A stretch of DNA of 20,084 bases from positions 197,308-217,391 of the forward strand of contig NW_014577369.1 in the NCBI RefSeq assembly GCF_000485595.1, written 5' to 3'. Positions within the stretch are counted from its first letter, which is position 1. Each line of letters opens with the position of its first letter. The stretch is from Priapulus caudatus (taxonomy: Eukaryota; Priapulida; Priapulimorpha; Priapulimorphida; Priapulidae). Made by a program: the position numbers and the translations under genes. A model generated the notes under the pieces. That model had not been told where the DNA came from. It was given only the letters and a program-made list of their open reading frames with translations, and searched no databases. Shown here one piece after another: positions 1 to 10,800 of the stretch.

Positions 1-1366
1 CCCCTATACCCGCAACGTACCCTGGTCACTATCTAATATGCGCCGACCATACCTCCGTCTTTACATACCGCTAACGAGTCTAGGGAGACTCGCCTACGGC
101 CTACTGCTAACCCTCAACCACATAATCAGATCATCACGTTGCACACCAACGGTCCCCCGGCCCCCCACTCCGCAGATCGGCCAGGCGACCGGCATACGCG
201 CCGCTTCCCACAAATCCTCCGCGCCGTAAAAGGGGTATTTTCTCCGGCGACCACAACCCTCCACCGGCGCCCAACACTAATCTCGATCAAAAAAGGGGGC
301 GTGCTTATTTGACTTTTCACCCGGAGATTTCTTTAAAGCGAGGGCGGGCGGGTGCTTCTTCTCATCTCTCTCTCTCTTCATCTGGACATGCCTTCATAGA
401 AAAACTTTATCAAAGTACCCAGCGGATCACATCTCCTGAAATTCCTGCGCCTAGTTTTGAAAGCTCATTCAGGATCTATTAATTTTGACACATGTAAACA
501 AATATTCCCCTAGTCTCACCCCTCCGATCATGACATCTACACTACCGTAGATTAGACCGCAACCCAATGGTTCGGACAGTTGCACACGCTACCGCTAACG
601 TCCACTAACAGTTGAATGAGAGCAAACCTGAGATAGGGCCTACAGTTGAGCAGTTGGTCCGCGAGTTTAGGCGAGGTCTCCAGGCCAGGCGAAAAACCCG
701 CGGCAACAACCCCGCCGAAAGGCGGCAGGTTCAGAACTTCTTAAGCAAGTCCTGAGATAGGGCGGGTGCTTTCAAGGCGACCCGGCGAAACGAGCATATG
801 CGTACCTAATAAACAACTGATACGGAGCCGGGATCAAGGCTACCCTTCCGGTACCTTACCGAACCGCTCCCTACCCAGGGTAAAACAAAATTTTTTCCGG
901 GGGCCCAGTCCCCAAGGCGAGACCATAGACCCTATTGTGGAGAGGTCAGGTGCGCGGGGAGGAAAGCAGTTGTGGAGCAGTTCAGGCGGGCCCGATGCCA
1001 CCGTCAGCTAACAACCCCACGACCAACCACCGGCAACCAGAGATGGCAAGAGTTTTCCTGCAGGGAGGGGCTCCGCAATAAGGGCCAGCCGATGTGACGG
1101 ACGCGGTCAGGGAATCGGCACCCTCAGCCAGTACACAGCGCGGGCACAGAGAAACGGTGGCGCCAAGCCGAATGATGGGAAGCGTCCAAGGGACGCCTTG
1201 CACCCATCACCCGTACCATGCCCGCGCCGACGCGGGACGAGACCACAGTGGCAAGCCAAAGCGCCCCAGCCAAGTACGGCAGAACAACACGAGGCGGGTA
1301 CAACGTCGTAGCGTAAATATTCAATCAAAGGTCGAATTGCATCCCCTCAGTACACCAAACGTTTCG
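1..1366. other. Unassigned sequence at window start
   Basis: The base composition is fairly balanced and no convincing gene is visible. The open frames are short and resemble no family I know. One imperfect direct repeat is present: AGCAAACCTGAGATAGGGC at 621-639 and AGCAAGTCCTGAGATAGGGC at 744-763. The stretch carries many short homopolymer runs and grades into the T-poor block that follows. It could be old repeat DNA or a poorly resolved contig end; the sequence does not decide. Confidence 0.4.
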
Positions 1367-2600
1367 TTAACGCGTTGAGGGACCCACCAACAAACCAACA
1401 CAGGGGCGACGCAAAAGCGGCCCGGCACCCGACGATAGTCCATACACACTTTGCGACACCTCGACCGCACACCCGACGGAACAGCAGGGAGGCGCACGCC
1501 CAAGCGATCCAAGTATAACGCTACGTTCAGCATCGACCCAAGGCGCTCCTCCTAAACTCATAACGCCCAGACCGGACACAGCACTCGACATCACCATCGA
1601 CGTAACACCATACAGTACCACGTTCTCAACCACGGACCCACACAGCAACCATCGGACCCACATCACAACACCACACCAACCCCCACCCACCACACAACCA
1701 ACGGACGCACACGAGATCGACCCACGGTTGTCTCCGAACGACACGGCAGCAACCCCACGAACCACGAACACACCCGCCACCACGAATAGAGACCAGCCAA
1801 ACAGACCACACGGAAGCCCATGGCACGAGCCACAGCACACGCACACGACCACACAGACACCCACCGACAGACACACCACGAGTCACGCGAAAACACCAAA
1901 ACAACAACAAAAAAACAAGCCACAACGCACAACCACACCCACCAGACCACCCCCCCCCCACCCCACCGTACCACCCACGCCCCACTGCAACCCACCACAG
2001 CAGCAACTACACACCGCCCCCAGCGCAAACAGCACCCAACCCCACCACCGATCACCACACCGACCACGACAGCAACGAAACGCACGCCCACAACCACCCC
2101 CAGCCAACCAACGCACGCCCCACCACCCACCACACGCCCCCCCACCCCCACCTACGACACACGAATTCACACACGACAGACCCGCACCCAAACAGCCCAC
2201 CACACCACTCACACCCACACCCCACACAGCAGCGCGAACCCCCCAACACCACCACCGCCACCCGATAACCCCCCGCATCCCCACTCACGCGACACACCAG
2301 GCCAGGACCCCCACCTCAACCCACCCACCCCACACCCAAACACACACCACCACTACCCGACCAACCCTCATAACAACACTATCCGTCACACATGACACCA
2401 CCCGCTCCCACAAACGTGAACCCCTCATCATCATCCCACCGCCACCCCCCCCACGCCCCCCACCCCCCACCACGCAGGGTGTACCACACTGCAGCTTCAC
2501 ACCCGCCCCCACCCCCAGAGCCACCCAGCACCGCTCAGCCCACACGACCCCACGATGCACACCCACCCACCACGCCCACTCCCCCCCCCATCACTACGAG
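1367..2600. repeat. T-depleted, C/A-rich low-complexity block
   Basis: The plus strand is almost only C and A with some G. Many 60-base lines between about 1860 and 2340 carry only one to three T. Motifs such as CCACC, CACACC and C-runs recur without a fixed period. C-runs around 1938-1983 could form an i-motif, with a G-quadruplex on the minus strand. The block ends abruptly at a short (AT)n at 2607-2620. Long open frames here follow from the lack of T, since every stop codon needs T, and are not taken as genes. Confidence 0.7.
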
Positions 2601-3290
2601 CAATACATATATATATATATCTAGACGCTATATGCGAGAGACGTGCAGTGAGTGTTGTGTTATTCATGTTATCCGTATTTAATGAATAAATCTATCAGTT
2701 GTATAAATACTATATATAAAGACTTGCGTTCATTTCACTCTGGGTTTTCCTGCTACTGCATCACCGTCCTACCTTCGCGGTAGGAGCGAAAAATGATCCC
2801 GCAACAAATAAATTCCACGTGCTAACCACAGCGCGTGGGAAAATCCAGTGTGGTCACCCCTAGCGCCACCACACTATGGCATCATCCTATCCAATCACCG
2901 TCCTGGACATCATGCATCTCTATCCTTGAACCGACCCTACCAGCACTACTAGCGCTCGTAGACGTAGGGTCTATGTCCCCCTGACCTCAAGAAGCCAGGT
3001 CAAACAGAGGTCAAGGGGACATAGACCTTATATGCACTACTATAGCTCTAGGTGCCATCAGCTGTTGTCAGATGCACGCATATCATGAACGTATCAGGGT
3101 TCTACAGTTGGGTGAAAAGCTGAGGGATTGATTGTCATTACAGGAAACCCATCAGAACATTTCAATGAAGATGCACGTGTCTGAATTAACAACGACACAG
3201 ATACAAGGTTAAAGTGCAACTGGGCCGATCCTTGCTCCGCAACTGGAGTACATGCACTCGGGCTACAGTACAGGGAGTAGCTAATCTATG
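2601..3290. other. Non-coding stretch, mostly unassigned
   Basis: It starts with (AT)n at 2607-2620 followed by AT-rich DNA with an AATAAA. A small hairpin (TCCTACC, loop, GGTAGGA) lies at about 2768-2786. A larger inverted repeat at 2966-3030 is listed separately. No exon with convincing splice sites was seen on either strand. If 3325-3517 is a first exon, this stretch would be part of its first intron. Confidence 0.4.
2966..3030. repeat. Imperfect 24-bp inverted repeat (hairpin)
   Basis: The arms are 2966-2989 and 3007-3030. They pair over 24 bases with two mismatches around the core GTCTATGTCCCC, separated by 17 bases. A 9-bp direct repeat GCACTACTA occurs at 2943-2951 and 3034-3042. The left copy is 14 bases from the arm and the right copy 3, so the target-duplication reading is not clean. 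It may be a decayed MITE or a hairpin element. Confidence 0.6.
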
Positions 3291-3324
3291 TGTTATTGAA
3301 ACATGCAACTAAAACGACCGTTAC

Positions 3325-3517
3325 CAAAAGCGTAAAAACCTTCTCCTAATGGAAAGAGGCGACCCCACGGGCCGGCTTCATCGTCAGATTCTGCCGCAGA
3401 CGAGTACACACCATCTAGCACCTCTAGGGTAGCCATGGTACTTTGAGAACATGGTTCTACAGTTACACCAGTGCATGCGTTTTCAGATAGGTTTGTTGGC
3501 GGTCCAGATTGGCTCAT
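3325..3517 (-). CDS. Candidate first coding exon of a CHK2-like checkpoint kinase
   Basis: The exon starts at ATG 3517 and is open for 64 codons. It ends at 3325 before a possible donor GTAACG (phase 1). It encodes SQ motifs (MSQSG, CSQST), then an acidic stretch (ESDDEAG), then PWGRLFPLGEGF at about residues 50-61. In CHK2 kinases an N-terminal SQ/TQ cluster leads into PWxRL....GF just before the FHA domain, and this matches that layout. The FHA and kinase exons were not found between here and position 1, so the gene would continue through a long intron or outside the window. Without splicing, the frame runs to a stop at 3293 after a tail that does not look conserved. The product, if real, is a DNA-damage serine/threonine kinase. 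The family call rests on a short motif and is moderate. Confidence 0.45.
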
Positions 3518-3624
3518 AACGCATGGATAATTTAAAAAGACCTATCAATTTGCGCGAAGAAACAAGACAAGATCGCAGACGAGATGCGGAATTTGTGCTG
3601 AGCGCGAGTAGTCTGATTATTCTG

Positions 3625-3724
3625 TAGACTGGTACTCGCTCCCACCTCGATTACTCGATGGGTTGCTCGATTACTCGACTACTCGACCCCCTTAAGCCGA
3701 GAGGTGGGACCGGGTACCAGTCTA
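3625..3724. mobile_element. 100-bp terminal-inverted-repeat element with 9-bp target duplication
   Basis: The terminal inverted repeats begin TAGACTGGTAC and match at 22 of the first 24 positions (3625-3648 against the reverse complement of 3701-3724). A perfect 9-bp direct repeat ATTATTCTG flanks the element at 3616-3624 and 3725-3733. The interior repeats TCGATTACTCGA. There is no coding capacity, so this is a non-autonomous MITE-like element. A 9-bp duplication is typical of Mutator-like elements and sometimes Merlin; the superfamily is not settled. Confidence 0.7.
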
Positions 3725-3842
3725 ATTATTCTGCGAATTGCAAGTACCGAAACGGCGCCGAAGAGACCGCAACGAACCGGAACGGAACGATACCAACTGA
3801 ACCATAGATATACACAACACACTGATATAATTCTATCACAAC

Positions 3843-4030
3843 TTTATATATTTATACTTATATATATTATAATCTATATTATATTATATATATATATATA
3901 TCAGGAGTAGATAATAGGATATTGTAGATTATAGTAGATATATCCCTATTATCTGCTCCTACTCAACTGATCTATATATATATATATCATATATATATAT
4001 ATAAGTATATATATATATATTATATACATA
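3843..4030. repeat. (TA)n tracts enclosing an imperfect palindrome
   Basis: (TA)-rich DNA at 3843-3902 and 3971-4030 surrounds a palindrome. The left arm starts CAGGAGTAGATAATAG at 3902 and the right arm ends at about 3960, with about 20 paired bases. The outer part of the right arm is interrupted by a few extra bases before TATA resumes. The terminal word CAGGAG next to TA matches the element at 5783-5834, so both may be copies of one small family. Confidence 0.6.
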
Positions 4031-4385
4031 TAGTAAGGTAAAAGCGTTAGTAAAGCGTGAATAAACATTTTGACAATTATTCCTCTTCAAACACCTGATT
4101 TGCGTCGGGTTTCGTCACAATGTAACGGGCTTCTCTTTCGCGAGATTTCTCGCGTTTAATAAAGACGTGAACAGAAGCTTTCCCACCATCATCTCTGTGT
4201 ATTTGTGGTCGAAGTTTTGAACTGTCACAACCTGAAAGGTGCTAACACACACACATCAGAAGTAATACGAACCTGACGTTAAGTTTGTGGGGCAGTATCA
4301 AATTGATTTATCGTGCACAACGGATTTGGTACTTGCTCACTATAGTAAAAGGCAGTCTATGTTNTAGACACACACACATACACTA

Positions 4386-4387
4386 CA

Positions 4388-4423
<36 letters not shown>

Positions 4424-4432
4424 CACACACAC
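4386..4432. repeat. (ACGC)n / (CA)n microsatellite
   Basis: About nine ACGC units run into a short (CA)n. The tract is alternating purine-pyrimidine and therefore Z-DNA-prone. An unresolved base (N) lies just before it at 4364, probably a sequencing or assembly ambiguity. Confidence 0.9.
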
Positions 4433-5148
4433 AAGTCGGCGCTCTCTTCCTCTATCCGTCTATCTATTCCTCCGTCCGTTCGTCTATCTACCCCCTGTCA
4501 AACCGTCCACCTATCCTTCTGTCCATTTGCTCTTTATGTTAGCTAACCTCCACTTCCATGTCCACTAAACCGAAATATTTCCTTATCGAATATTTTTTTA
4601 TGAAATATATTATTTTTAAAGATGTTGTGTTATAACTTATAGCTGCGCTTCCGTCCAATGTGCTACAGTGGCACAGTAGTTGTGTATACACTCAGGACGT
4701 ACGTGAACATACATTTTGGTTATATAAATTAATATTATATTTACACATTACAATTGTAATACATCAATCCAATATTAACATTTCATATAATTGAGTTTAG
4801 CTCATTGATATATATATGCCACAATTAAAGAAAATTTTTGCTGCATCACAGAACATTCTGTTTTATAATTTGTTAACACAAATGAAAATAGACACGCTGC
4901 ACATTTTTTAAGAATAACACGTTTTCATTACTGACATTGCAATCACTTGATGAACGGCTGATAGTTGAGCAAAATGATTAAAAAACACTACGTTATGCTT
5001 TCGGTAATTTTTGGTACTACCGGAAGCTTTTCCGCCAAATGAAGCTGCTGCTCTATTGTTTGCATGATTGATGATTAATCTTCGATGTTTTGCACGACAT
5101 CTATAGCCTGTGACGACTGTAGAATGACATCAGTGGTTTTGCTGTCCA

Positions 5149-5357
5149 TCACAAGGTAGGGTTGGTCGTACCGTGGTTGTTGGCGTTGTCCTCTACCCTC
5201 ATCACGGTGAGCTCTTGTCGCACACTTACGTCCAGTGTCTGACCCGGACGCTGCAGGGTAGTGCGAAAAGTCTCCCAGTAGTCACGCAGGCGACCGCCAG
5301 AGCCCGAACAGAAGGCGCGGAAATCTGCCAACATCTTGTCCATGTAAGCCTCGTCGC
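5149..5357 (-). CDS. DEPDC5: DEPDC5 last coding exon
   Basis: The exon is 209 nt from acceptor AACCAG to stop TGA at 5151-5149. It encodes [17 protein letters not shown] and RLRDYWETF, the conserved end of the protein. A divergent tail of about 30 residues follows (ending TTNPTL), apparently longer than in vertebrate proteins. Confidence 0.95.
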
Positions 5358-5749
5358 CTGGTTAGAGAAAAGTAGTCAGTAGCTGGAGCGCGCACACGAT
5401 CAGCTATTTGCGAAGCTTATGTGTGGGGTAAGCTATCACGCACGTGCACGACGGCAATTATATGTGCACACATCCGTAATGTGTAATGTGTAATGTGCAA
5501 CACGAACGTAAACATATAGCATATTTGTTTTTCGGTTTGTATCGTATATGTGGCCCCGTTATAACGCGATCATTGAGGTCCATAAAATGTCATCGCAAAA
5601 AAAGCGGGGTTGCACTAAATCGGGGTTCAAGAAAATCAGGTATAAACTGACCCAAAGTTGAAGCAAATAAAAAGTCCAATGACTCATCGCGTTAAATCCG
5701 AATTTGCGATAAATCGGGGCGTGTATCAATCGGTATTTCACTGTATATA

Positions 5750-5783
<34 letters not shown>

Positions 5784-8700
5784 AGGAGCTAATAATGACA
5801 AATATTGTCAATAATTTGTCATTATTAGCTCCTGATATATATATATATATCCGTCACATCACATCTGTCAGCCTGCCACTATCGAAGTTGTCATTCATCC
5901 GTCCACTAAAAGAGCTCGCTGTATGTAAGGTCTGACGGGCCTTACCCGTGTTGTTTGTACGCCACTTCTTGTTCAGCATGTAGTTCCAGGCCCAGAGGAA
6001 GCCGACCTCCTGCCGCATCTGCAAGCTGTTTCTCCTCACCCTCGTGCTCTGTCTGCGGATGTACTGATTGTGCGCGCTCGGCTCGGGCTGTTGAGCAAGC
6101 AGGCGCGAACACGTGTCAGCCGCACTAGTGCTAATTATAAGCCAATCCCGTTTTCGCTAGCAATTAAAAATCGATCGATTTTGCTAGACCTGGCCCTCTG
6201 TCGAATCCACGAGATAAATATGAGGATGGTGACTGTGAAGGAGTCCTATCCACTGCTAAGTACGTAACATATTCAGATGGTGACTGCGAAAGAGTCCTAT
6301 CCACTGCTAAGCACGCGACATATTCGAATGGTGACAGTGAGGGAATCTTACTCACCGCAAAGTACATGACGTAGGTGGTTACTGTGAGGGAACCCTACCT
6401 ACTGCTACTTATATGACGAGAGGATGGGGGCTGTGGAGTAGTCCTATCTATGGCAAAGTACAGAAGGCATGCATGGCAACTGTGACATAGTCTTACCCTT
6501 TCGTAAGCACAGGACATGAGCACAAACATGGCGCCTGTGACGTGAATGTACTGCGGTCCCACGCTGTTCGGCCCGGTCTCTCGCTCGTTGATGTATCGCA
6601 TGAAGCCGAATCGGTGCAGTATATCTTCTTGCAGCTTGAACATGCCAACCTCATAATTCTCAACGTCACAGTCTGAAACGATGCGCGCGCGATGTATTTA
6701 GACGTCCAGGGCATTAATTGCACCTTCCGTTGGCATTGCAACGAAAAAGAAAGAGCCTCACAATTTCGCCACTGAGCAAGGTGCATTCACGAATGAATGT
6801 TAGTCTCCAAATTAGTCTCGGTAGTGTATCCGGCTTTTACCTTTGAATAGGTTTGGCATTTCTCTGTCGAAAAGACATGACACGTTGAGAGCCACGAAGA
6901 TTGGTCCGCGCAGTGGGTCAGAATTTGGTGTCCAGGGCAACGCAAATGGGTCCATTGGAGTCGGTATCAGATGGAATCCACATGCTCCTGCCTTTCTGGC
7001 CCACACTTGCACCTAAAAAATGCGGGTTAAAAAAACTCGTAGACTTTTGCTAGCAAGCGATGTTTTTTTACTAGTAGAATGCATCACAACAATAGGTTGG
7101 CATATTTCTTCTCTAGTATGTCTGCTCTGCATCTCGCACAGCAAAGGATCTTGCATGAGAACCCCCCCCATCATTTTTCACGAGGGCTTGTGAATACCTG
7201 CTCGCCAAGGATACTGCCAGTTGCCACTAGCCACTTGACCACCAACTCATATGGCCTGTCCATGTAGTAGTTGCCTTGGTAACGGATGTTGACCCACTCG
7301 TTCCTGCAGCTCTTGCCAAGGCCATCGAGACTGATTTTCGTCACCTTAAAGGCACTAGCTACGCCTGAAATGTTCCAAGACGATATAAATCAGGATATGT
7401 AGTCAACATTCCCCCATATGCAGCGTGCTAAATGCATGCTTATGAGAAACTTGTGGTAGCAATCAAGTTATAAAATGATCTCCATGCTGTATCTGGTCAC
7501 GGCTTCTTGCAGACGTTTTTTCGCCTCTCGTCTTATGGCATCTCGAAATCCTAATTGGCCAAAAACACATTTTATTCCATTATTTCAGAATTCATAGCTT
7601 TTTTCATATGTTTCAATGTGTTCATGGTGGTTGCATGAACCATTTCAAAAATAATTCTGATATATTTAAATGAGAACGTTTTTTTTACAAAAATAAAATA
7701 TTAACATTATGGTCTATGCTACACTTCTTTATGCTAATTTAAGATAGCCTGTGTGCTGCCACGCATACACATCAATAACCAAATGCGGTAAAGAGTGTCG
7801 ATGACACCATTCTTACCAGTGACATCTGAACCAGCACTGTCCACACTCTCGTCTGACCTCCATGACCGATTTTCTTCCACGTGAGGGTCTACCAATGGTG
7901 ATGCCTTTCTTCTGACACCAGGTGTCACTGTGAAATCACCATGGCTGCTCGCATAGGCACTGTCTGGATGTAATGCAACCTCTACATGCTCGTGGCAGAA
8001 GTATGGGTTGAACACCGACTCGATACCTAGCACAAAATACACGGACACGCGTACTGTATATGCTGTATATTTTCGCAGTGGATTAATTTTCGCGAATTTC
8101 GCAAACGCGTCCCCGACCGTGAAAATAACAACACACGAACAGTTCATACCGAATAATATCGAATAATTCATAATTCACCGACCGCAAAATTAACCACTTG
8201 CGAAATTGTCCATCAAGTCTGAATTCGCGAAAAAATATCTGTACGCGAAAAATATGGCGTATACAGTAATCCATCTGATGACTCAGTTTATCACAGACGT
8301 AGGTCAAGACGTGCACCAATTATCTGCGTGTGATAAACAATAATGCATATCTGTATGATGAAAAAGAAAAATACTGCCATGACAGCTCTGGCGTGTAAAC
8401 GTTCAAAGGGGTTAAGAAATACTGGTGCAGTTTTAAACGCTACATAAATACTACGTTCTAGTTAACTGCTATCATTCTATAGAATGGAAAGCGCATACTT
8501 ATGGCCTGCATTCCTAGCATTGGCACTCTTGCTATCAACTGCTGAATGCCAGTCAACCCTTTGGCATTCCGTGTTGTTACTGGTAGTTATTGAACAAAAA
8601 AAATCAACTGAAACGGTTTACCGCATTGGCTCTCTTGTGTGGCGCATTCAGGCATTGTACTCAAAATTAATAGGTTGCAAGTATGCATACATATGCGTAC

Positions 8701-10683
8701 AAGAAGCGTAGCTGACAACACTCCAGTGGGAAAAAGACGAAAAAGAGTTTTGACATTTTGATTGTGAAGCCATGCTGATAGAATTATGGGAGAGTGTGCA
8801 AAGCATTTTAGTATTATATGCAACCCAGTAATTTCAAAGCGTAAAAGAGGCATACGCAATGAGATCAATGAAGATATTAAAGGACACTTGCAGAAGAAGA
8901 CGTGAAGGCAGACTTATAAAGCAAAAAATGATTTTCCATCACGAGTGATTTGAAAGGCAGCAGAAATAAGTGCATTTAAGTAAACCAAGCAGATTTAATG
9001 TAACCATGCATAGACATGCATAAACGGAATTTACAAAGATTAACAAACGCCATGTGAAACCAATGCAAAATCTCACCCATGTACCAGTGGTTACCTGCCC
9101 TTTTCCTAACGAGTTATAAGGATATCAGATTTAATTACATCATTCCATCAAATTAACATAACTTGCTCATCTCCTAAGTTCACTTCCTTTACTGCACATA
9201 CTTACTGGCTGCAAGTTGATGAACGACAAAGTAGAGATAAAAGCCGTTGATGAATGGATGGTTGGCCTGACCAGATGCATGGCAAACCAAGCTTTCCTCT
9301 ATCATTCTCTATATAAAAACACGCACAGACCAGCCAATAACTCTTCTAAAATAACGTAGAATGACTATCTCTTACTTTCTCCTCGTACGAACATCCATAT
9401 CCCACTTACAGTAATTGACAAAAGTCGTTGTGAATTAATTATAACTTCGTTCTTAACAGAAGATTGAAAGTAACAGGAGTTAGAATTATTTCTCATGCTC
9501 ATCTAATATGTCACGTAGTAATATAATTAGATTTGTTCGTGATTTATAACCAAAGAGGATGAGTAAATTATCGATAACAACCCGATTGAATGCATGCAGC
9601 CAGAGATGTGCATGAACAGCTCTGTTAGTGTGCATGAGAAATGATACATCGTACAACTTCAAACATGTCCACGTATTTTACAGTATGGGGCCTTTCAAAT
9701 ATACCGGTGTACGCAGTCAAATGTACGCAGTCTGGAGAGTAGACATGCCCCACGGCAGTGTCAGGTCTGATTGCATACCTGCATGATACAGATGGCATCA
9801 CTGTCACTGACGACGCCTTCCACATATTCCTGTAGCCACGCCACTGCCTCCAGGCTCAAAAAGCAGTCAGCTGCTTAGGACAAAATAAGAACAACCTTCA
9901 GTGGATGACGCGGACAACGGTGATTAGAGACCCTGGAATGCCAGCAGTCATCAGACACCAATTTGCCGCGTGACCAATTTTTCCATCGTCGAATTCATGG
10001 CATTTTATCATGAATTATTTATTGCCCTATCGCAATTGAATTTTTTATTTGAAATGGCCTTGTGCTAACTTAGTTGAGGCTACGTGATCTCTGGTGGGTT
10101 GGACCCATCTGAGCACGTGTGAATTTCCTATTCGCACTGTGCCGCAAGTAAATTTTTTGACAAATGCAACGCACCTGGTAGCGACTTGTCTTTCTTTATG
10201 AAACTCAATCCGGTGTTCTCGTCTGCCAGCGCATCGAGGATTGCTGCAAGCGTAGAGCTCTTCTGCAATCGCTCGCTTTGGCTAACCACGGAGCTGAATT
10301 GATAACATGATGGCTTTTCAAATTAGTGCGAAAGAGAGAGAGAGGAGGAAGGGAGGGAGGAAGAGAGAGATAGAGAGCGAGAAAGAGGGAGGGAGAGAGG
10401 GGAAAAAAATATATAGAGAGAGAGAGGGGGAGGGAGGGAGAGAGAGAGGGGGAGGTAGGAAGAGAGAGAGAGAGAGAGAGATATAGAGAGTGAGTGTGAA
10501 CGAAAGAGAGAGAGAGAGAGAGAGAGAAAAAGAGAGCGAGACAGAAAAGAGACAGAGAGAGAGAGAGAAGAGAAGAGAGCAGAGAGAGAGAGAGGAGAGA
10601 GCGAGAGAGAAAAGAGACACGAGGAGAGAAGAGAGAGAGAGAGAGAGAGAGAAGAGAGAAGAGAGGAGAGAGGAGAGAGAGAA

Positions 10684-10745
<62 letters not shown>

Positions 10746-10768
10746 GAGAGAGAGAGAGAGAGAAGAGT

Positions 10769-10800
<32 letters not shown>

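Larger units (their letters stand above)
3520..5148. other. Intergenic region between DEPDC5 end and CHK2-like start
   Basis: Both flanking genes read on the minus strand, so this holds the 3' flank of DEPDC5 and the presumed promoter of the CHK2-like gene. It contains a 100-bp inverted-repeat element, (TA)n tracts with a palindrome, an ambiguous base (N) at 4364, an (ACGC)n tract, and AT-rich DNA at 4560-4900. No further exon was seen. I saw no canonical AATAAA on the minus strand soon after the DEPDC5 stop. Confidence 0.5.

Noticed and set aside
1728-2624. 298-codon open frame (and overlapping minus-strand frames) in the C/A-rich block
   Set aside because: The lack of T removes stop codons. 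The translation is low-complexity Thr/Pro/His with no domain, and neighbouring frames are equally open.
4030-4260. Solo LTR of a Gypsy-type retrotransposon (AATAAA, then GTCACAACCTGAAAGG)
   Set aside because: No paired LTR, target duplication or TG..CA limits could be set. The same holds for 2600-2760.
6226-6523. CRISPR-like array
   Set aside because: The units are contiguous imperfect tandem copies without spacers, in an animal intron. The same applies to 17215-17534.
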